Assembly: GCA_964388445.1 (NCBI GenBank)
Contig: CAYMAI010000001.1
Location: forward strand, 310,001-374,000
Source: CAYMAI01 sp964388445
GTDB lineage: Bacteria; 4484-113; JAGGVC01
Length of the DNA stretch: 64,000 nt
Direction of reading: 5' to 3'
Made by a program: the position numbers and the translations under genes. The notes beneath the pieces were generated by a model. The model was not told the DNA's origin. It worked only from the letters and a program-made list of their open reading frames with translations, and made no database searches. Of this stretch, positions 8,916 through 17,870 are shown piece after piece; position 1 is the first letter of the stretch, and every line of letters begins with the position of its first letter.

Positions 8916-10568
8916 TCAAACGCCGCCTTGGTTGTTTTCGATTAATATACCCCTGCGAGTAAGCCATTTACGATACCAGTCGGACGGATTTTCAAAGTCG
9001 AATTCCGACACCGGCGGCCGAGAGTAGTTTCTGTTGAATTGTTTCAACGATTCGCGCTCGTTGAAAACCCGTAAGACGGCATTACTACCACCCGTTAGTA
9101 TTTCAAAACTGCTAATCATTTCAACCTGTTCGCGATACTTTGGCAACAGCACATCAAGGTTATCCATGGACGAATTATCTATATTAATCCGCGCTTGCCA
9201 CTTACGAATCCAATCTGATATTTCGCCGCTTGACTCTTCCGTCAACGACACTTCGTCGAATTGCCTTAGGAATTCGGGAGTGCTTGTGCCGCTGATTGAG
9301 GCGTTCGAGGTGTTAAACCCGCGAAAGTAGCCAAGCTGATTTTGCTCTTGCGATAACAAGGCAATGAGAGCCATCTGCAAGTTGGTGTCGCCTTCGCGAT
9401 ATGCTCGCTTCATTGCGTAGTTTCTACATGCTCCGCGCAATGAATGTGAAATCAAAGCATTTAGAAAGAAGTTTGAGTTGGAGTCTTCGAATTTCAATGC
9501 AGCTCGGTGTAAAATTGTCAATCGCTTTTTCCAGTCGGTAGATTCCATCGATGCCTCGATTAACAGCGAATAAGCTTCTTTAACGCCAAGCACATCGAAA
9601 ATGCATATGTTTCGGTATTCGGTGTAAACCGTATTGGTTGCGGCCGCGCCAATGTTGCCAAAAACGCCTTCGAGTTTTGCGGCGGAATCAAGCGATTCAG
9701 TCAAGTAATCCCAAGGAAATAGCAATGGAGGCTCGAATATGGTAACAGAGGAAGCGTATCCCAGCATATCGATAGATTCCGGAACGTCATTTTCGTGCGC
9801 TAGGCAAATCGCATAAATTATCGGATAAAACGAATTGCGGTTATCGAGTATCGTATTTTCGATTTCGTATTCGGTAATCGTTCGTGTCGCGTCAATTGAG
9901 TAGGGATTAATCGTATCGAATATTGAGTGAATGTTGCGTGATTTAGGCGGAAAAGCACGTTCGGAGCCGGATAGTAACATGTAAAAGTGCGCAGGAATTC
10001 TCTCGGGATTTATATCGACTGCGCGCCTCAAAAATAAGGTATTGAATTCGGTGGAATTCGAAGCTCCCGCCTGTGCAAGCAATTCCCAATATTCAGCAAG
10101 ATGCCCGAACCTATATTCCGCGCCAGCGATAGCGGCGGCGAAATCAGAATCGCCGAATCGGCGCGGCTCCGAATATTTCCAATCCGGAATCAGAATTGCA
10201 TCGGTCGATTCGCTAGTGGGAATTGAAGCGACCGAATAAATAATTTCCGGTTCGACCGGCGGATAAGGTGCATTTGTGACATACCTTAGATTGCAAAGAA
10301 ACGCAAACAAGTCGTCAACGGAGTTTGTCATTGCCATTTCGCCCGCGGAAGCGGGCAAAGGGGAAATCGGCAGCACAAAAAAAACCGCAAGCGCAATAGC
10401 GAGTAAAGCTTTAGTGATACAAGTTGAAAAGGTGAAAGGAATTTTGGTCGATTCGGCGAAAACGCGAGCAGCTGCCGAAAATTGCGCGGCTTCAAAATGC
10501 TGCCAAATCACAGTTCGCAACGATACCTCAACTGCTGCAGCGTTCAAAGTTCCCTGTTTTATACTCAT
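8916..10568 (-). CDS. Large exported protein of unknown function
   Basis: Not recognised. The ATG at 10568 follows GAAGG by 9 nt; an alternative ATG lies 9 nt upstream. The 550-residue product has an unusually long N-terminal stretch of about 50 residues before a hydrophobic segment (ALLAIALAVFFVLPISPLPASA, about 53-75) that looks like a signal peptide with a plausible cleavage after ASA. The rest is soluble and mostly helical, with repeated leucine/alanine helices (SLDSAAKLEGVFG, LTILHRAALKFED, NYAMKRAYREGDTNLQ) that could form a TPR-like solenoid, though no clear repeat register is seen. It lies alone between the DinB-like gene and tRNA-Gln. Confidence 0.65.
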   Translation of the reverse strand: MSIKQGTLNAAAVEVSLRTVIWQHFEAAQFSAAARVFAESTKIPFTFSTCITKALLAIALAVFFVLPISPLPASAGEMAMTNSVDDLFAFLCNLRYVTNAPYPPVEPEIIYSVASIPTSESTDAILIPDWKYSEPRRFGDSDFAAAIAGAEYRFGHLAEYWELLAQAGASNSTEFNTLFLRRAVDINPERIPAHFYMLLSGSERAFPPKSRNIHSIFDTINPYSIDATRTITEYEIENTILDNRNSFYPIIYAICLAHENDVPESIDMLGYASSVTIFEPPLLFPWDYLTESLDSAAKLEGVFGNIGAAATNTVYTEYRNICIFDVLGVKEAYSLLIEASMESTDWKKRLTILHRAALKFEDSNSNFFLNALISHSLRGACRNYAMKRAYREGDTNLQMALIALLSQEQNQLGYFRGFNTSNASISGTSTPEFLRQFDEVSLTEESSGEISDWIRKWQARINIDNSSMDNLDVLLPKYREQVEMISSFEILTGGSNAVLRVFNERESLKQFNRNYSRPPVSEFDFENPSDWYRKWLTRRGILIENNQGGV

Positions 10569-10877
10569 AAGCCACATCCTTCGCCGCTTGGCGCGCTTTG
10601 ATTATAACAAAGTACTGAATTAGAACCCCGGATGGCGGTTTTGGACGCGTCCGGCTTGCGACTCAATGAGATCTGCATTCGCGAATCGCTGGCGTTGCGG
10701 AAACCTAATGATTTTGATTTATGCCGATATCCGGCGCGCCAAAGAATTGTTACAAGTTCAAAAAATCGCAGCGGATTTTTGGATGAAACCCGCGAACTTA
10801 TGGCGATCACGGCAAGTCCCCGTTTTTAACTGCGCACTGTCCCGATCGACCATACCGGAAAATGGGCAAGTGGCAAC

Positions 10878-10910
10878 TTAGCCAAATGAATCGGCCATTT
10901 AATTGGCTAA
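10878..10910. repeat. 8 bp inverted repeat upstream of tRNA-Gln
   Basis: TTAGCCAA at 10878-10885 and TTGGCTAA at 10903-10910 are perfectly complementary arms around a 17 nt centre. The site lies about 25 nt upstream of the -10 of the tRNA promoter and could be an operator. No T-run follows, so a terminator is less likely. Confidence 0.4.
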
Positions 10911-10933
10911 TTCAGCGAATTGGCGAAATATGG

Positions 10934-10942
10934 TGTTAAAAT
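10934..10942 (+). promoter_or_regulatory. Extended -10 promoter for tRNA-Gln
   Basis: TGTTAAAAT fits TG-N-TAAAAT and ends 38 nt before the mature tRNA, which leaves a short 5' leader for RNase P. No good -35 at 17 bp. Confidence 0.45.
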
Positions 10943-10980
10943 TGCCGCTGGTGCCCGGTAGATCGCGTCGGCGCGCAAGG

Positions 10981-11051
10981 TGGGGAGTTGTGTAACGGTA
11001 GCACAGCGGCCTTTGGAGCCGTATGTCCAGGTTCGAATCCTGGCTCCCCAG
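10981..11051 (+). tRNA. tRNA-Gln (anticodon TTG)
   Basis: The sequence folds as a full cloverleaf: acceptor TGGGGAG with CTCCCCA, D stem GTG/CAC with GG in the loop, anticodon stem GCGGC/GCCGT with loop CTTTGGA giving anticodon TTG, and T arm CCAGG-TTCGAAT-CCTGG. The discriminator is G and CCA is not encoded. It reads CAA codons and, by wobble, CAG. It is convergent with hemB. Confidence 0.95.
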
Positions 11052-11127
11052 CTTATCCCGCAAAAGGCCCGATGCCGGTTGAGAATTGATTTGCTGTTTT
11101 TCGAACGCGCATAGGTTGTTTCGGCAA

Positions 11128-12099
11128 TTACCCTATCCAGCGCGCGGCGTCCGCCGCGTGATACGTGATTATTATGTCCGCGCCGGCGCGTTTAATCGCG
11201 GTCAGGTTTTCAAGCGCCGTGCGTTTTTCGTCTATCCATCCCCTCTCAGCGGCGGCTTTCACGACCGAATATTCGCCGCTGACGTTGTACGCCGCGACCG
11301 GCAGATTCGACGCCTCGCGAACCGCCCGTATCACGTCCAGATAAGCCAGCGCGGGCTTCACCATAAGTATGTCCGCGCCTTCTTTTATGTCGAGCTCGAT
11401 TTCGCGCAACGCCTGCCGCAAGTTTGCCGGGTCCATTTGGTACGTCCGCCGGTCGCCGAACTGCGGCGCGCTTTCCGCCGCGTCGCGAAACGGCCCGTAA
11501 TACGCCGATGCATACTTCGCCGCGTACGACATCACCGGAATGGTCTCGAATCCTTCGCCGTCGAGAGCGGCCCTTATCGCCGCCACGCGCCCGTCCATCA
11601 TATCGGACGGCGCAACCATGTCCGCGCCGGCGCGCGCGTGCGACAGCGCGGTGCGCGCCAATAGCTCGAGCGTAGGGTCGTTCAAAATCCGCTCGCCATA
11701 GACCACTCCGCAATGTCCGTGGCTCGTATATTCGCAAAGGCAAACGTCGGTTATCGCCACGATTTCGGGGCATGCCGTTTTTATTTCGGTTAGTGCGCGC
11801 TGAACGATGCCGTCTTTGCCGTACGCGGATGTGGCGGTTTCGTCCTTATGCTCCGGCACTCCGAACAAGATTACAGCCGGTATTCCGAGCGCGAACAGCT
11901 CTTTTGCCATTTTTCCCATTTCGGCAAGCGGATAGCGGAATTGCCCCGGCATCGACGGAATTTCCTCTTTGACCGGGATGCCTTCGACAACGAAAAGCGG
12001 CATTACGAAGTCGGCGGGGCTAATTGCGGTTTCGCCCACCATCTTTCTAATGCCCGCGTTTTCCCTCAGCCTTCTCATTCTAATTTTCGGAAACTTCAT
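11128..12099 (-). CDS. hemB: Porphobilinogen synthase (delta-aminolevulinate dehydratase)
   Basis: Condenses two 5-aminolevulinate molecules to porphobilinogen, the second committed step of heme synthesis. The Zn-type site DVCLCEYTSHGHCG shows the three cysteines. The two Schiff-base lysines lie in SYAAKYASAYYGPFRDA and DILMVKPALAYLD. It ends with NLTAIKRAGADIIITYHAAD, the family's usual C-terminus, and at 323 aa it is full length. The ATG follows the TAA of the receiver gene with no spacing, so it is the last cistron of the heme operon and probably depends on coupling to the regulator gene. Confidence 0.96.
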   Translation of the reverse strand: MKFPKIRMRRLRENAGIRKMVGETAISPADFVMPLFVVEGIPVKEEIPSMPGQFRYPLAEMGKMAKELFALGIPAVILFGVPEHKDETATSAYGKDGIVQRALTEIKTACPEIVAITDVCLCEYTSHGHCGVVYGERILNDPTLELLARTALSHARAGADMVAPSDMMDGRVAAIRAALDGEGFETIPVMSYAAKYASAYYGPFRDAAESAPQFGDRRTYQMDPANLRQALREIELDIKEGADILMVKPALAYLDVIRAVREASNLPVAAYNVSGEYSVVKAAAERGWIDEKRTALENLTAIKRAGADIIITYHAADAARWIG

Positions 12100-12501
12100 T
12101 TATTTATCCTCGCTTTCCATGCCCGTTCTTTTATGCCGCCTGAGAAGCGCGTTCACGCGCGCCAAAAGCTCGTCCACGTTGAAGGGTTTCGGCATATAAT
12201 CGTCCGCTCCGCGATTCAGCACGCTTACGCGCGTTTCGATGTCTCGCCTCGCGGTCAGCATCAAAACCGGCCCGCCGAAACCGAGCTCGCGAATCCTCGC
12301 TATCGCGTCCTCGCCCGACATTCCGGGCAGCATTACGTCGAGAAGGAATATGTCGCAAACGGATGTGTCCGCTCCGAAGTATTCGAGCATCGATTCCGCG
12401 TCGTAAAACGATTCGACCGAATATCCTTCGCGCTCGAGATTGAACCTGATCATCGTGCTGATAAGTTCTTCGTCCTCGACGACTATCACTTTAGCGGGCA
12501 T
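12100..12501 (-). CDS. Single-domain response regulator (receiver only)
   Basis: A 133-residue CheY-like receiver without any output domain. The acidic pocket VVEDEE is near residue 10, the phospho-acceptor Asp55 is in LLDVMLPGMSG, Thr83 is in MLTARR, and Lys105 is in PKPF. Its start overlaps the end of the histidine kinase gene by 11 nt, so the two form a cognate pair. With no DNA-binding domain it must act by protein contact or as a phosphate sink or relay. It sits directly before hemB inside the heme operon. A start further upstream would lie inside the kinase gene and adds only low-complexity basic residues. Confidence 0.9.
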   Translation of the reverse strand: MPAKVIVVEDEELISTMIRFNLEREGYSVESFYDAESMLEYFGADTSVCDIFLLDVMLPGMSGEDAIARIRELGFGGPVLMLTARRDIETRVSVLNRGADDYMPKPFNVDELLARVNALLRRHKRTGMESEDK

Positions 12502-13705
12502 TTTTCTCCTTCGCCTTTTTAAGTTTAAGCGTGAACTCCGAGCCTTTTCCCGCGCCGGCGCTTTGCGCGGATAGGTCGCCGCCCATTTTGCGCGCAAGCC
12601 GCCGGGAAAGATACAGCCCCATGCCGGTGCCGTGCCTGCCCGCGGGCAGTTCGTCCGTAAGCCTGCTGTACGCGCCGAAAATCAGCTCCGCGTGCGCCGG
12701 GTCGAATCCGACTCCCGCGTCGCTAAAGACGACATTACCATGGGTTTCGGTCGTAAAAACGCGGCATTCGATTTTCGGATTTTTGCCGCCGTATTTGAGA
12801 GCGTTGTCCGTGAGATTTTCCAGAATTACCCACATTGCGTCCGGGTCGGCGGTTACTTTCGCTTCGCCGCCGCACTCGATGTTGAGCGTTAGCGCGCCGT
12901 CCGGAATAATGATTTTGTGCTCTTCGAAAAAATCGCCCACGCGCTGGGCGAGCGGCACCGGCTTCAGTTTGAGCCCGAAGCCTTCGCGCTCGATTCGCTG
13001 GCCGACGAGCAGGTTTTCCGCCAGCATTTCCTGCCGTTCCACTTCGCGGAGCGCGAGCTTTACAAGCGGCGCGAGTTCTTCCCGCGTGAATTCGCGTGAT
13101 TGCAGCGTTTGCAGAAACGCTTTGATGCCGGTTATCGGCGTTTTTATTTCGTGCGTCAGCCTGCCCCAAAATTCCTTAAGTTCTTTCGCCGAGCGCCGTT
13201 CGAGATAAATGACGCGGTAAAGCATAAAGCTGCTGATTATTATGACGAGAACGAGAACGCCGCTTTCGCCGATTACCATCAGCACCTGGCGGCGAAAAGT
13301 TTTTTCGATTTCGGCGATATATTCCTGGCGCGGCCTAATCGAAAACTCCGGCCAGAACGGCCTTAGCGGCACGATAGTGGATTTGTCTCCGGCCTTCTCC
13401 TCCTCGCCCGATTCGCCCAGCCTCACGATTTCGAGCCTGTGGTCGGCGTGTATCACGCCTTCCTGCGGCGGTGCGGAGCGGTCATGCCCCATCGAAAGCG
13501 CCAGATACCTTGCGCTAACCGCCAAACTTTCATACTCGCCGTCGTGTTGCATTTCGATTGATTTACGTATGAAAACAGACCACCAGGCGACGAGCGCTGC
13601 GAGAGAAAAAATCGTTATGCCGAATACGATGTGATAGCCGTGCGACTTGAGCCAAACAATCGCAGGCAAGTTCGCAATCCGCTTTATGCCGCCGCCGGGA
13701 TTCAT
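12491..13705 (-). CDS. Membrane sensor histidine kinase
   Basis: Signal-receiving kinase expected to phosphorylate the adjacent receiver. Two membrane spans (residues about 24-45 and 140-167) flank a periplasmic or extracytoplasmic sensor region of about 95 residues with no recognised fold. The HisKA H-box is GRLTHEIKTPITG with His185. The ATP-binding domain shows LTDNALKYGG (N box), FSDAGVGFDP (G1) and HGTGMGLYLSRRLARKMGG (G2). The gene abuts hemL with no spacing and overlaps the receiver gene. Its place inside the heme operon suggests that it senses a heme-, iron- or redox-related signal, but no haem-binding motif is evident. Confidence 0.93.
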   Translation of the reverse strand: MNPGGGIKRIANLPAIVWLKSHGYHIVFGITIFSLAALVAWWSVFIRKSIEMQHDGEYESLAVSARYLALSMGHDRSAPPQEGVIHADHRLEIVRLGESGEEEKAGDKSTIVPLRPFWPEFSIRPRQEYIAEIEKTFRRQVLMVIGESGVLVLVIIISSFMLYRVIYLERRSAKELKEFWGRLTHEIKTPITGIKAFLQTLQSREFTREELAPLVKLALREVERQEMLAENLLVGQRIEREGFGLKLKPVPLAQRVGDFFEEHKIIIPDGALTLNIECGGEAKVTADPDAMWVILENLTDNALKYGGKNPKIECRVFTTETHGNVVFSDAGVGFDPAHAELIFGAYSRLTDELPAGRHGTGMGLYLSRRLARKMGGDLSAQSAGAGKGSEFTLKLKKAKEKNAR

Positions 13706-14995
13706 TTAGCCGTCCAATTTCGACAATTGTCCGCAGACCGCATTCGCAAGGGCGTCGATTTCCTCTTCCGAATGTGCGCAGCTAATGAACATCACTTCGT
13801 ACGACGACGGCGGAAGGTAAAACCCCGTTTCCAAAAGCGGATGAAAAATGCGCGTAAATCTTTTCATGGCATTTTCGGAAATGCCATCCGCGCGCCGGGG
13901 AAATTCGCCCTTGTCGAAGTACGGCCAAATTATCGAACCGATGCGCCGGACGCGCGCGATTTCGAGGTTCGATTCCGCAAGCCGCGTCTCGAAACGTTCT
14001 CCAAGCTTGCCGATTTTTTCATACACGTTTCCACGCTTCAAAATATTAAGCGTCGCTAGTCCCGCCGCAAGCGAGACTGGATTTCCGCTTAGCGTACCGG
14101 CTTGATAGACCGCGCCGAGCGGCGAAAGCAAATCCATAACTTCGGCCTTTCCAATTACCGCGCCAAGTGGCATCCCGCCGCCGATGATTTTGCCGAGCGT
14201 CACGAGGTCGGGTAGGGCGCCGGACAATTGCGTAAAGCCGCCGAAGTGCAATCTGAAACCGGTTATCACTTCGTCGAAGATTAAAAGCGCGCCGTTCTTC
14301 GCCGTAATTTCTCGAAGAAATTTCAAAAATTCCGGACGCTGAATCAGAAGTCCGTTATTCGCCGGAACGGGTTCGACGATTACAGCCGCGATTTCGTTTC
14401 CGAACTTTTCGAATATCGCTTCCACCTCGGCCTCGCCGTCGAGCGGCGCGACCAGCGTGGTTTCCGCAATTCCCGCGGGCACTCCTTTCGAACTTGCCGT
14501 GCCATGCGTGACGAGGCCGGAGCCTGCTTTGACAAGCATTCCGTCGTAGTGTCCGTGATAGCCGCCTTCGAATTTTAAAACGAGATTCCTGCCCGTAGCG
14601 CCGCGTGCCAGCCTAAGCGCGGTCATCACCGCCTCCGTGCCGGAGCTGACCATGCGTACGCGCTCGAACCCGGTAAACGCGCCAAGAATAAGCTCCGCAA
14701 TTTCGACTTCGCCTTCGTGGCAAGCGCCGTACGATAGCCCGCGCCCGGCCGCCGTTTTCACCGCATCCACGACTTCGGGATGCGCGTGGCCGAGGATGAG
14801 CGGTCCCCAAGATTGGCAAAAATCGACGAATTCGTTTCCGTCGGCGTCGATAAACCTCGAGCCCGATGCGGACTTGAAATAAACCGGGGTCCCGCCGACT
14901 TGTCCGAAAGCCCTCACCGGGCTGTTCACGCCGCCTGGAATAAGTGCCGACGCTTTTTCGAAAAGCCGCATCGAGTTTTCAAAACCGCAGTTCAC
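13706..14995 (-). CDS. hemL: Glutamate-1-semialdehyde 2,1-aminomutase
   Basis: PLP enzyme that converts glutamate-1-semialdehyde to 5-aminolevulinate, working with HemA in the C5 pathway. Visible features are SSGTEAVMTALRLARG, GGYHGHYDG, the PLP aspartate in FDEVITGFR and the Schiff-base Lys269 in TLGKIIGGGMPLGA. The length of 429 aa is normal. The start is a GTG preceded by AGGAG at 6 nt. It lies 9 nt after hemD. Confidence 0.97.
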   Translation of the reverse strand: MNCGFENSMRLFEKASALIPGGVNSPVRAFGQVGGTPVYFKSASGSRFIDADGNEFVDFCQSWGPLILGHAHPEVVDAVKTAAGRGLSYGACHEGEVEIAELILGAFTGFERVRMVSSGTEAVMTALRLARGATGRNLVLKFEGGYHGHYDGMLVKAGSGLVTHGTASSKGVPAGIAETTLVAPLDGEAEVEAIFEKFGNEIAAVIVEPVPANNGLLIQRPEFLKFLREITAKNGALLIFDEVITGFRLHFGGFTQLSGALPDLVTLGKIIGGGMPLGAVIGKAEVMDLLSPLGAVYQAGTLSGNPVSLAAGLATLNILKRGNVYEKIGKLGERFETRLAESNLEIARVRRIGSIIWPYFDKGEFPRRADGISENAMKRFTRIFHPLLETGFYLPPSSYEVMFISCAHSEEEIDALANAVCGQLSKLDG

Positions 14996-15004
14996 TCGTT
15001 TCTC

Positions 15005-15730
15005 CTAAGTTAGAACCTCAATTATAGTGGCTGCAAGCGAGGCCATCGTTTGCGACGGCGATTCGTGAATGATTGGCGCTCCGAGTTCGCGCAGCTTCGC
15101 AGCAGTCGTAGGTCCGATTGCGAAGCAAAGTAGATCGCTTTTCAAATGGCCGTTGACATCGAAGAATCTATCGGCAGCCGACGGACTTGCGAATGCCGCC
15201 GCAATGAAACTGCCTTTTTCGAGCGGCTCGATTTCCGGCGATAAATTTTCGTAAACCACCAGTTCGCCAACATCGTAACCGAGCTTTTCGAGTGCGCATT
15301 TGAAATCGCCTGCAGTTTTGCTTCCTCGAAAATGCAGTACGGAAGCGGGCAACGAAACGGTATCGGCTATCGCGGCGGCAAGCGCTTCGCCCGTGTATTT
15401 CAAAGCCGGCAATATATCGCACCGCAAGCCAAGGAGTTGCAAGACGGCGTCGGCCGTAGCTTCGCCCACGCAAGCGATTTTGGCGCGCCTGGACGCGATG
15501 GCGTCGCGCGCGGGAATCGCGCCGCCAACCCCGCGCCGGCTCGTGAACGCGTATACGTCGAATTCCGAAATCGATTTGCCGCCGATTTTAAATCCGCCAT
15601 CGAACGGGATGTGCCTGGTCGCGATGCAGGGATATGACAATGTTTTCAATCCCGCGGAATGTAGCGCGGCGGCAAGTTCGCCCGCAGAATCTTCTTCCTG
15701 AGTGAGTATTACTGTTTTAGCGGATTGCAT
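15005..15730 (-). CDS. hemD: Uroporphyrinogen-III synthase
   Basis: Closes hydroxymethylbilane with inversion of ring D. The family is poorly conserved, but the 241-residue two-lobed pattern is present: VYAFTSRRGVGGAIP, IACVGEATADAVLQLLG, VLHFRGSKTAGDF, FASPSAADRFF and CFAIGPTTAAKLRELG (compare the usual AIGxxTAxxLRExG). Position between hemC and hemL supports the call. The ATG overlaps the end of hemC by 22 nt, the longest overlap in the operon. Confidence 0.92.
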   Translation of the reverse strand: MQSAKTVILTQEEDSAGELAAALHSAGLKTLSYPCIATRHIPFDGGFKIGGKSISEFDVYAFTSRRGVGGAIPARDAIASRRAKIACVGEATADAVLQLLGLRCDILPALKYTGEALAAAIADTVSLPASVLHFRGSKTAGDFKCALEKLGYDVGELVVYENLSPEIEPLEKGSFIAAAFASPSAADRFFDVNGHLKSDLLCFAIGPTTAAKLRELGAPIIHESPSQTMASLAATIIEVLT

Positions 15731-16638
15731 AATATTTCACCGCCGACTCTTTCGGGAATGCAAAATTCCTGCGCGCTGGCGGGTCCGATTTTTTCAAGCT
15801 CGCCATACGCGCCCCGGAAAACCGCTTGTTTCCAAACGCCGGACTCTTCAATGCCGATTCGCAAAGTCCATCCGCTATCCGAATCGGACGCCCACGCGCC
15901 GAACGCGGTGTGGCATCCGCCCTCGAAATTCGAAAGCACGCGCCGCTCAAGTTCGACGGCGGCCTTCGTCTGCGCGTCGTTTATTGTCGCGAGCAGGTCG
16001 AGCGTATCGAAATCGGCTTCGCGCGCTTCCACCGCAACCGCGCCTTGTCCCGGAGCGGGCGGCCACAATTCCGGGTTCAATTCGAAAATAGCAAGCTTGG
16101 AGGTCAAGAGCCCCAGTCTTTCGACGCCGGCGCGAGCGAGGATAATCGCGCCGAATTCGCCGTTTATGCACCGCTCGATTCTGCCCGGCACGTTTCCGCG
16201 AATCGCGACGGGCACGGCTTGCGGCGCGAACAGCTTTAAAAGAGCTTGCCGCCGAAGCGACATCGCGCCGGTATTGCAGCTAGGTTTTACAGGGAATTCC
16301 GCTTTCGAGTCTTGCCAATCAAGATGAACGAGAAGCAGGTCGGAAACCGGTGCGCGCCGGAGCACCGCGCCGATTTTAAGTCCCGGCGGCATTGCCGTAG
16401 GCAAGTCTTTAAGCGAATGAACCGCAACGTCTATTTCGCCCGCGATAAGCCGCTCTTCGATTTCCTTCGTAAAATATCCCTGCGCCTGACCGGTTTGCAG
16501 CGAAATATCTTGAAACCTGTCGCCGGACGTTTTGATTATTACGATTTCCGATTCCGCCGGCACGAGGCGCGCCACTAGGTTCGCTTGCCAAAGCGCAAGG
16601 TCGCTCCCGCGGGTGCCGATTCTCAGTTTATTTTGCAT
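15709..16638 (-). CDS. hemC: Hydroxymethylbilane synthase (porphobilinogen deaminase)
   Basis: Polymerises four porphobilinogen units on a dipyrromethane cofactor. It opens with LRIGTRGSDLALWQA, contains VHSLKDLPTAMPPGL, IRGNVPGRIERCINGEFGA, and the cofactor-binding cysteine (about Cys242) in NFEGGCHTAFGAW. In the cofactor loop the usual GTSSLRR is replaced by NTGAMSLRRQALL, and the acidic RxDxRD segment reads RAPVSDLLLV, so a few conserved arginines are shifted, though the catalytic elements are kept. The ATG shares one base with the hemA stop (TGATG). Confidence 0.94.
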   Translation of the reverse strand: MQNKLRIGTRGSDLALWQANLVARLVPAESEIVIIKTSGDRFQDISLQTGQAQGYFTKEIEERLIAGEIDVAVHSLKDLPTAMPPGLKIGAVLRRAPVSDLLLVHLDWQDSKAEFPVKPSCNTGAMSLRRQALLKLFAPQAVPVAIRGNVPGRIERCINGEFGAIILARAGVERLGLLTSKLAIFELNPELWPPAPGQGAVAVEAREADFDTLDLLATINDAQTKAAVELERRVLSNFEGGCHTAFGAWASDSDSGWTLRIGIEESGVWKQAVFRGAYGELEKIGPASAQEFCIPERVGGEILCNPLKQ

Positions 16639-17870
16639 CACGAATCGCTCCAATATTTTTCGAGCGCGGAGTGAATCGCGTTGAAACTCGAATAGGAATA
16701 GCTGCTGATAAGCTGTTTCATCGCGATTTCCACTTGCTTTCTCGCTTCCGGCTCCAGGAAACCGAGCTCGGCTTCGACAATCGACGGGATTTCATCGCAG
16801 ATGAATTCTTCGCGCAATCGCTGGGTGTCCTCGAGCAGCGAGACGATGTTTCTCTCGATGCAAAACCTGCGGAACATATCGACTTCTTTTTCCGTTTCGG
16901 CTTCCATCGGCGTTTCAAGCCCGTTTTTATGCGCGCCGCCGAGGTCGATCAAGTCGTCGAGATTCCTGTAATCGACTTGAACAAGCGACTGAGCGTCGTT
17001 CGCCACTTGACGCGGTATGCCAATATCCATCACCAGAATTTTTCGCCCCGCCTCCGCGCTCGCGCCGGCGAAATGCGAGGCGTCAAGCACCGGGCTAAGC
17101 GCGCCGGTAGCGACGACGACGGCAGTGCAATTGGGAATAAGCGAGGCAATTTCCGCAAGCGACATCCACTCGCCCTCGTGGCGCTCGCCGATTGTCCGGT
17201 TGACGCGCGTCACCTTCGCGCCGAGATGCTGCTCGAGCGTTTCGGCGGTTTTTCTACCAATCGAACCCATTCCGACAACGGCAACCGGCTTTCCTCGCGC
17301 CTCGCCGCCGAAATGGAGGCGCAGAAATTCCGCGGTCATTCCATGAATTCCCCGCGTATGATCGCTGCGATAGCCAATTCTTGCGCCGGTTTTGGCCAGC
17401 CGTCCCGCGTGCTTCGCGAGTCCGTTCAATATTGCGGAGGAAGTTTTTTCATCGCGCGCGCGGCCCAGCGCGTCCTGAAACTGCCCCGCTATTTGCGCTT
17501 CGCCCGCGGCGAGCGATTCGAGACCCGCTGCGACGCGAAGCAGGTGAAGCGCCGCGGCGCGGCCGACGTAAGTGCGGGGAAGGGGATAGCTTGCGGCGTC
17601 CTTTAACCCGCGCTGCCACCTTTGAACCATTTGAGCGGTGAGAAGCGACGAAATCCATTCGGGATTCGCGGTCGAAACTATCCATTCGACCCTGTTGCAA
17701 GTTTCGAGCGAAGCGAAGCCAGCGCCCGGCTCGACGGAGGCGATGCCGCGAAACAGGATTTGCCGCTCTTCCGGCGTCGTTACAAGGCGCTCGCGAAAAA
17801 TTACGTTCGCGGTTCTGAAGTCGCATCCGACAGTTACGAGCGGTATTTCTTGTTTGCGCGAAAGATTCAT
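16638..17870 (-). CDS. hemA: Glutamyl-tRNA reductase
   Basis: Reduces glutamyl-tRNA(Glu) to glutamate-1-semialdehyde with NADPH, the first and usually regulated step of the C5 pathway. The catalytic Cys58 is in SLETCNRVEW, and the family signature GLESLAAGEAQIAGQ follows. The NADPH-binding segment VAVVGMGSIGRKTAETL and the C-terminal dimerisation helices are also seen. The length is 410 aa. The ATG overlaps the stop of hemY by 4 nt. Confidence 0.96.
   Translation of the reverse strand: MNLSRKQEIPLVTVGCDFRTANVIFRERLVTTPEERQILFRGIASVEPGAGFASLETCNRVEWIVSTANPEWISSLLTAQMVQRWQRGLKDAASYPLPRTYVGRAAALHLLRVAAGLESLAAGEAQIAGQFQDALGRARDEKTSSAILNGLAKHAGRLAKTGARIGYRSDHTRGIHGMTAEFLRLHFGGEARGKPVAVVGMGSIGRKTAETLEQHLGAKVTRVNRTIGERHEGEWMSLAEIASLIPNCTAVVVATGALSPVLDASHFAGASAEAGRKILVMDIGIPRQVANDAQSLVQVDYRNLDDLIDLGGAHKNGLETPMEAETEKEVDMFRRFCIERNIVSLLEDTQRLREEFICDEIPSIVEAELGFLEPEARKQVEIAMKQLISSYSYSSFNAIHSALEKYWSDS

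Larger units (their letters stand above)
10578..10980. other. 400 nt intergenic stretch upstream of tRNA-Gln
   Basis: No convincing gene is present. Short open frames on both strands lack ribosome sites and family features. One plus-strand stretch (10632-10700) reads VLDASGLRLNEICIRESLAL, which faintly recalls the active-site region of small retroviral-type aspartyl proteases (a D-x-G-A-L-x-L-C-I pattern) and could be a fossil. The stretch also holds an inverted repeat and the tRNA promoter, listed separately. Confidence 0.35.

Noticed and set aside
10565..10810. 81-codon minus-strand frame upstream of the large exported protein
   Set aside because: No ribosome site, no recognisable domain, overlaps the start of the exported protein gene.
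10632..10829. Possible aspartyl-protease fossil upstream of tRNA-Gln
   Set aside because: The similarity is limited to about 15 residues, the catalytic D-T/S-G is not intact (D-A-S-G), and no frame continues the family. Too weak to list as a pseudogene.
13100..13366. 88-codon plus-strand frame opposite the histidine kinase
   Set aside because: Antisense to a clear kinase domain; no start signal.
16671..17606. 311-codon open frame on the plus strand opposite hemA
   Set aside because: It is the antisense shadow of a strongly conserved gene in GC-rich sequence; its composition is Arg/Phe-rich without family features or a ribosome site.
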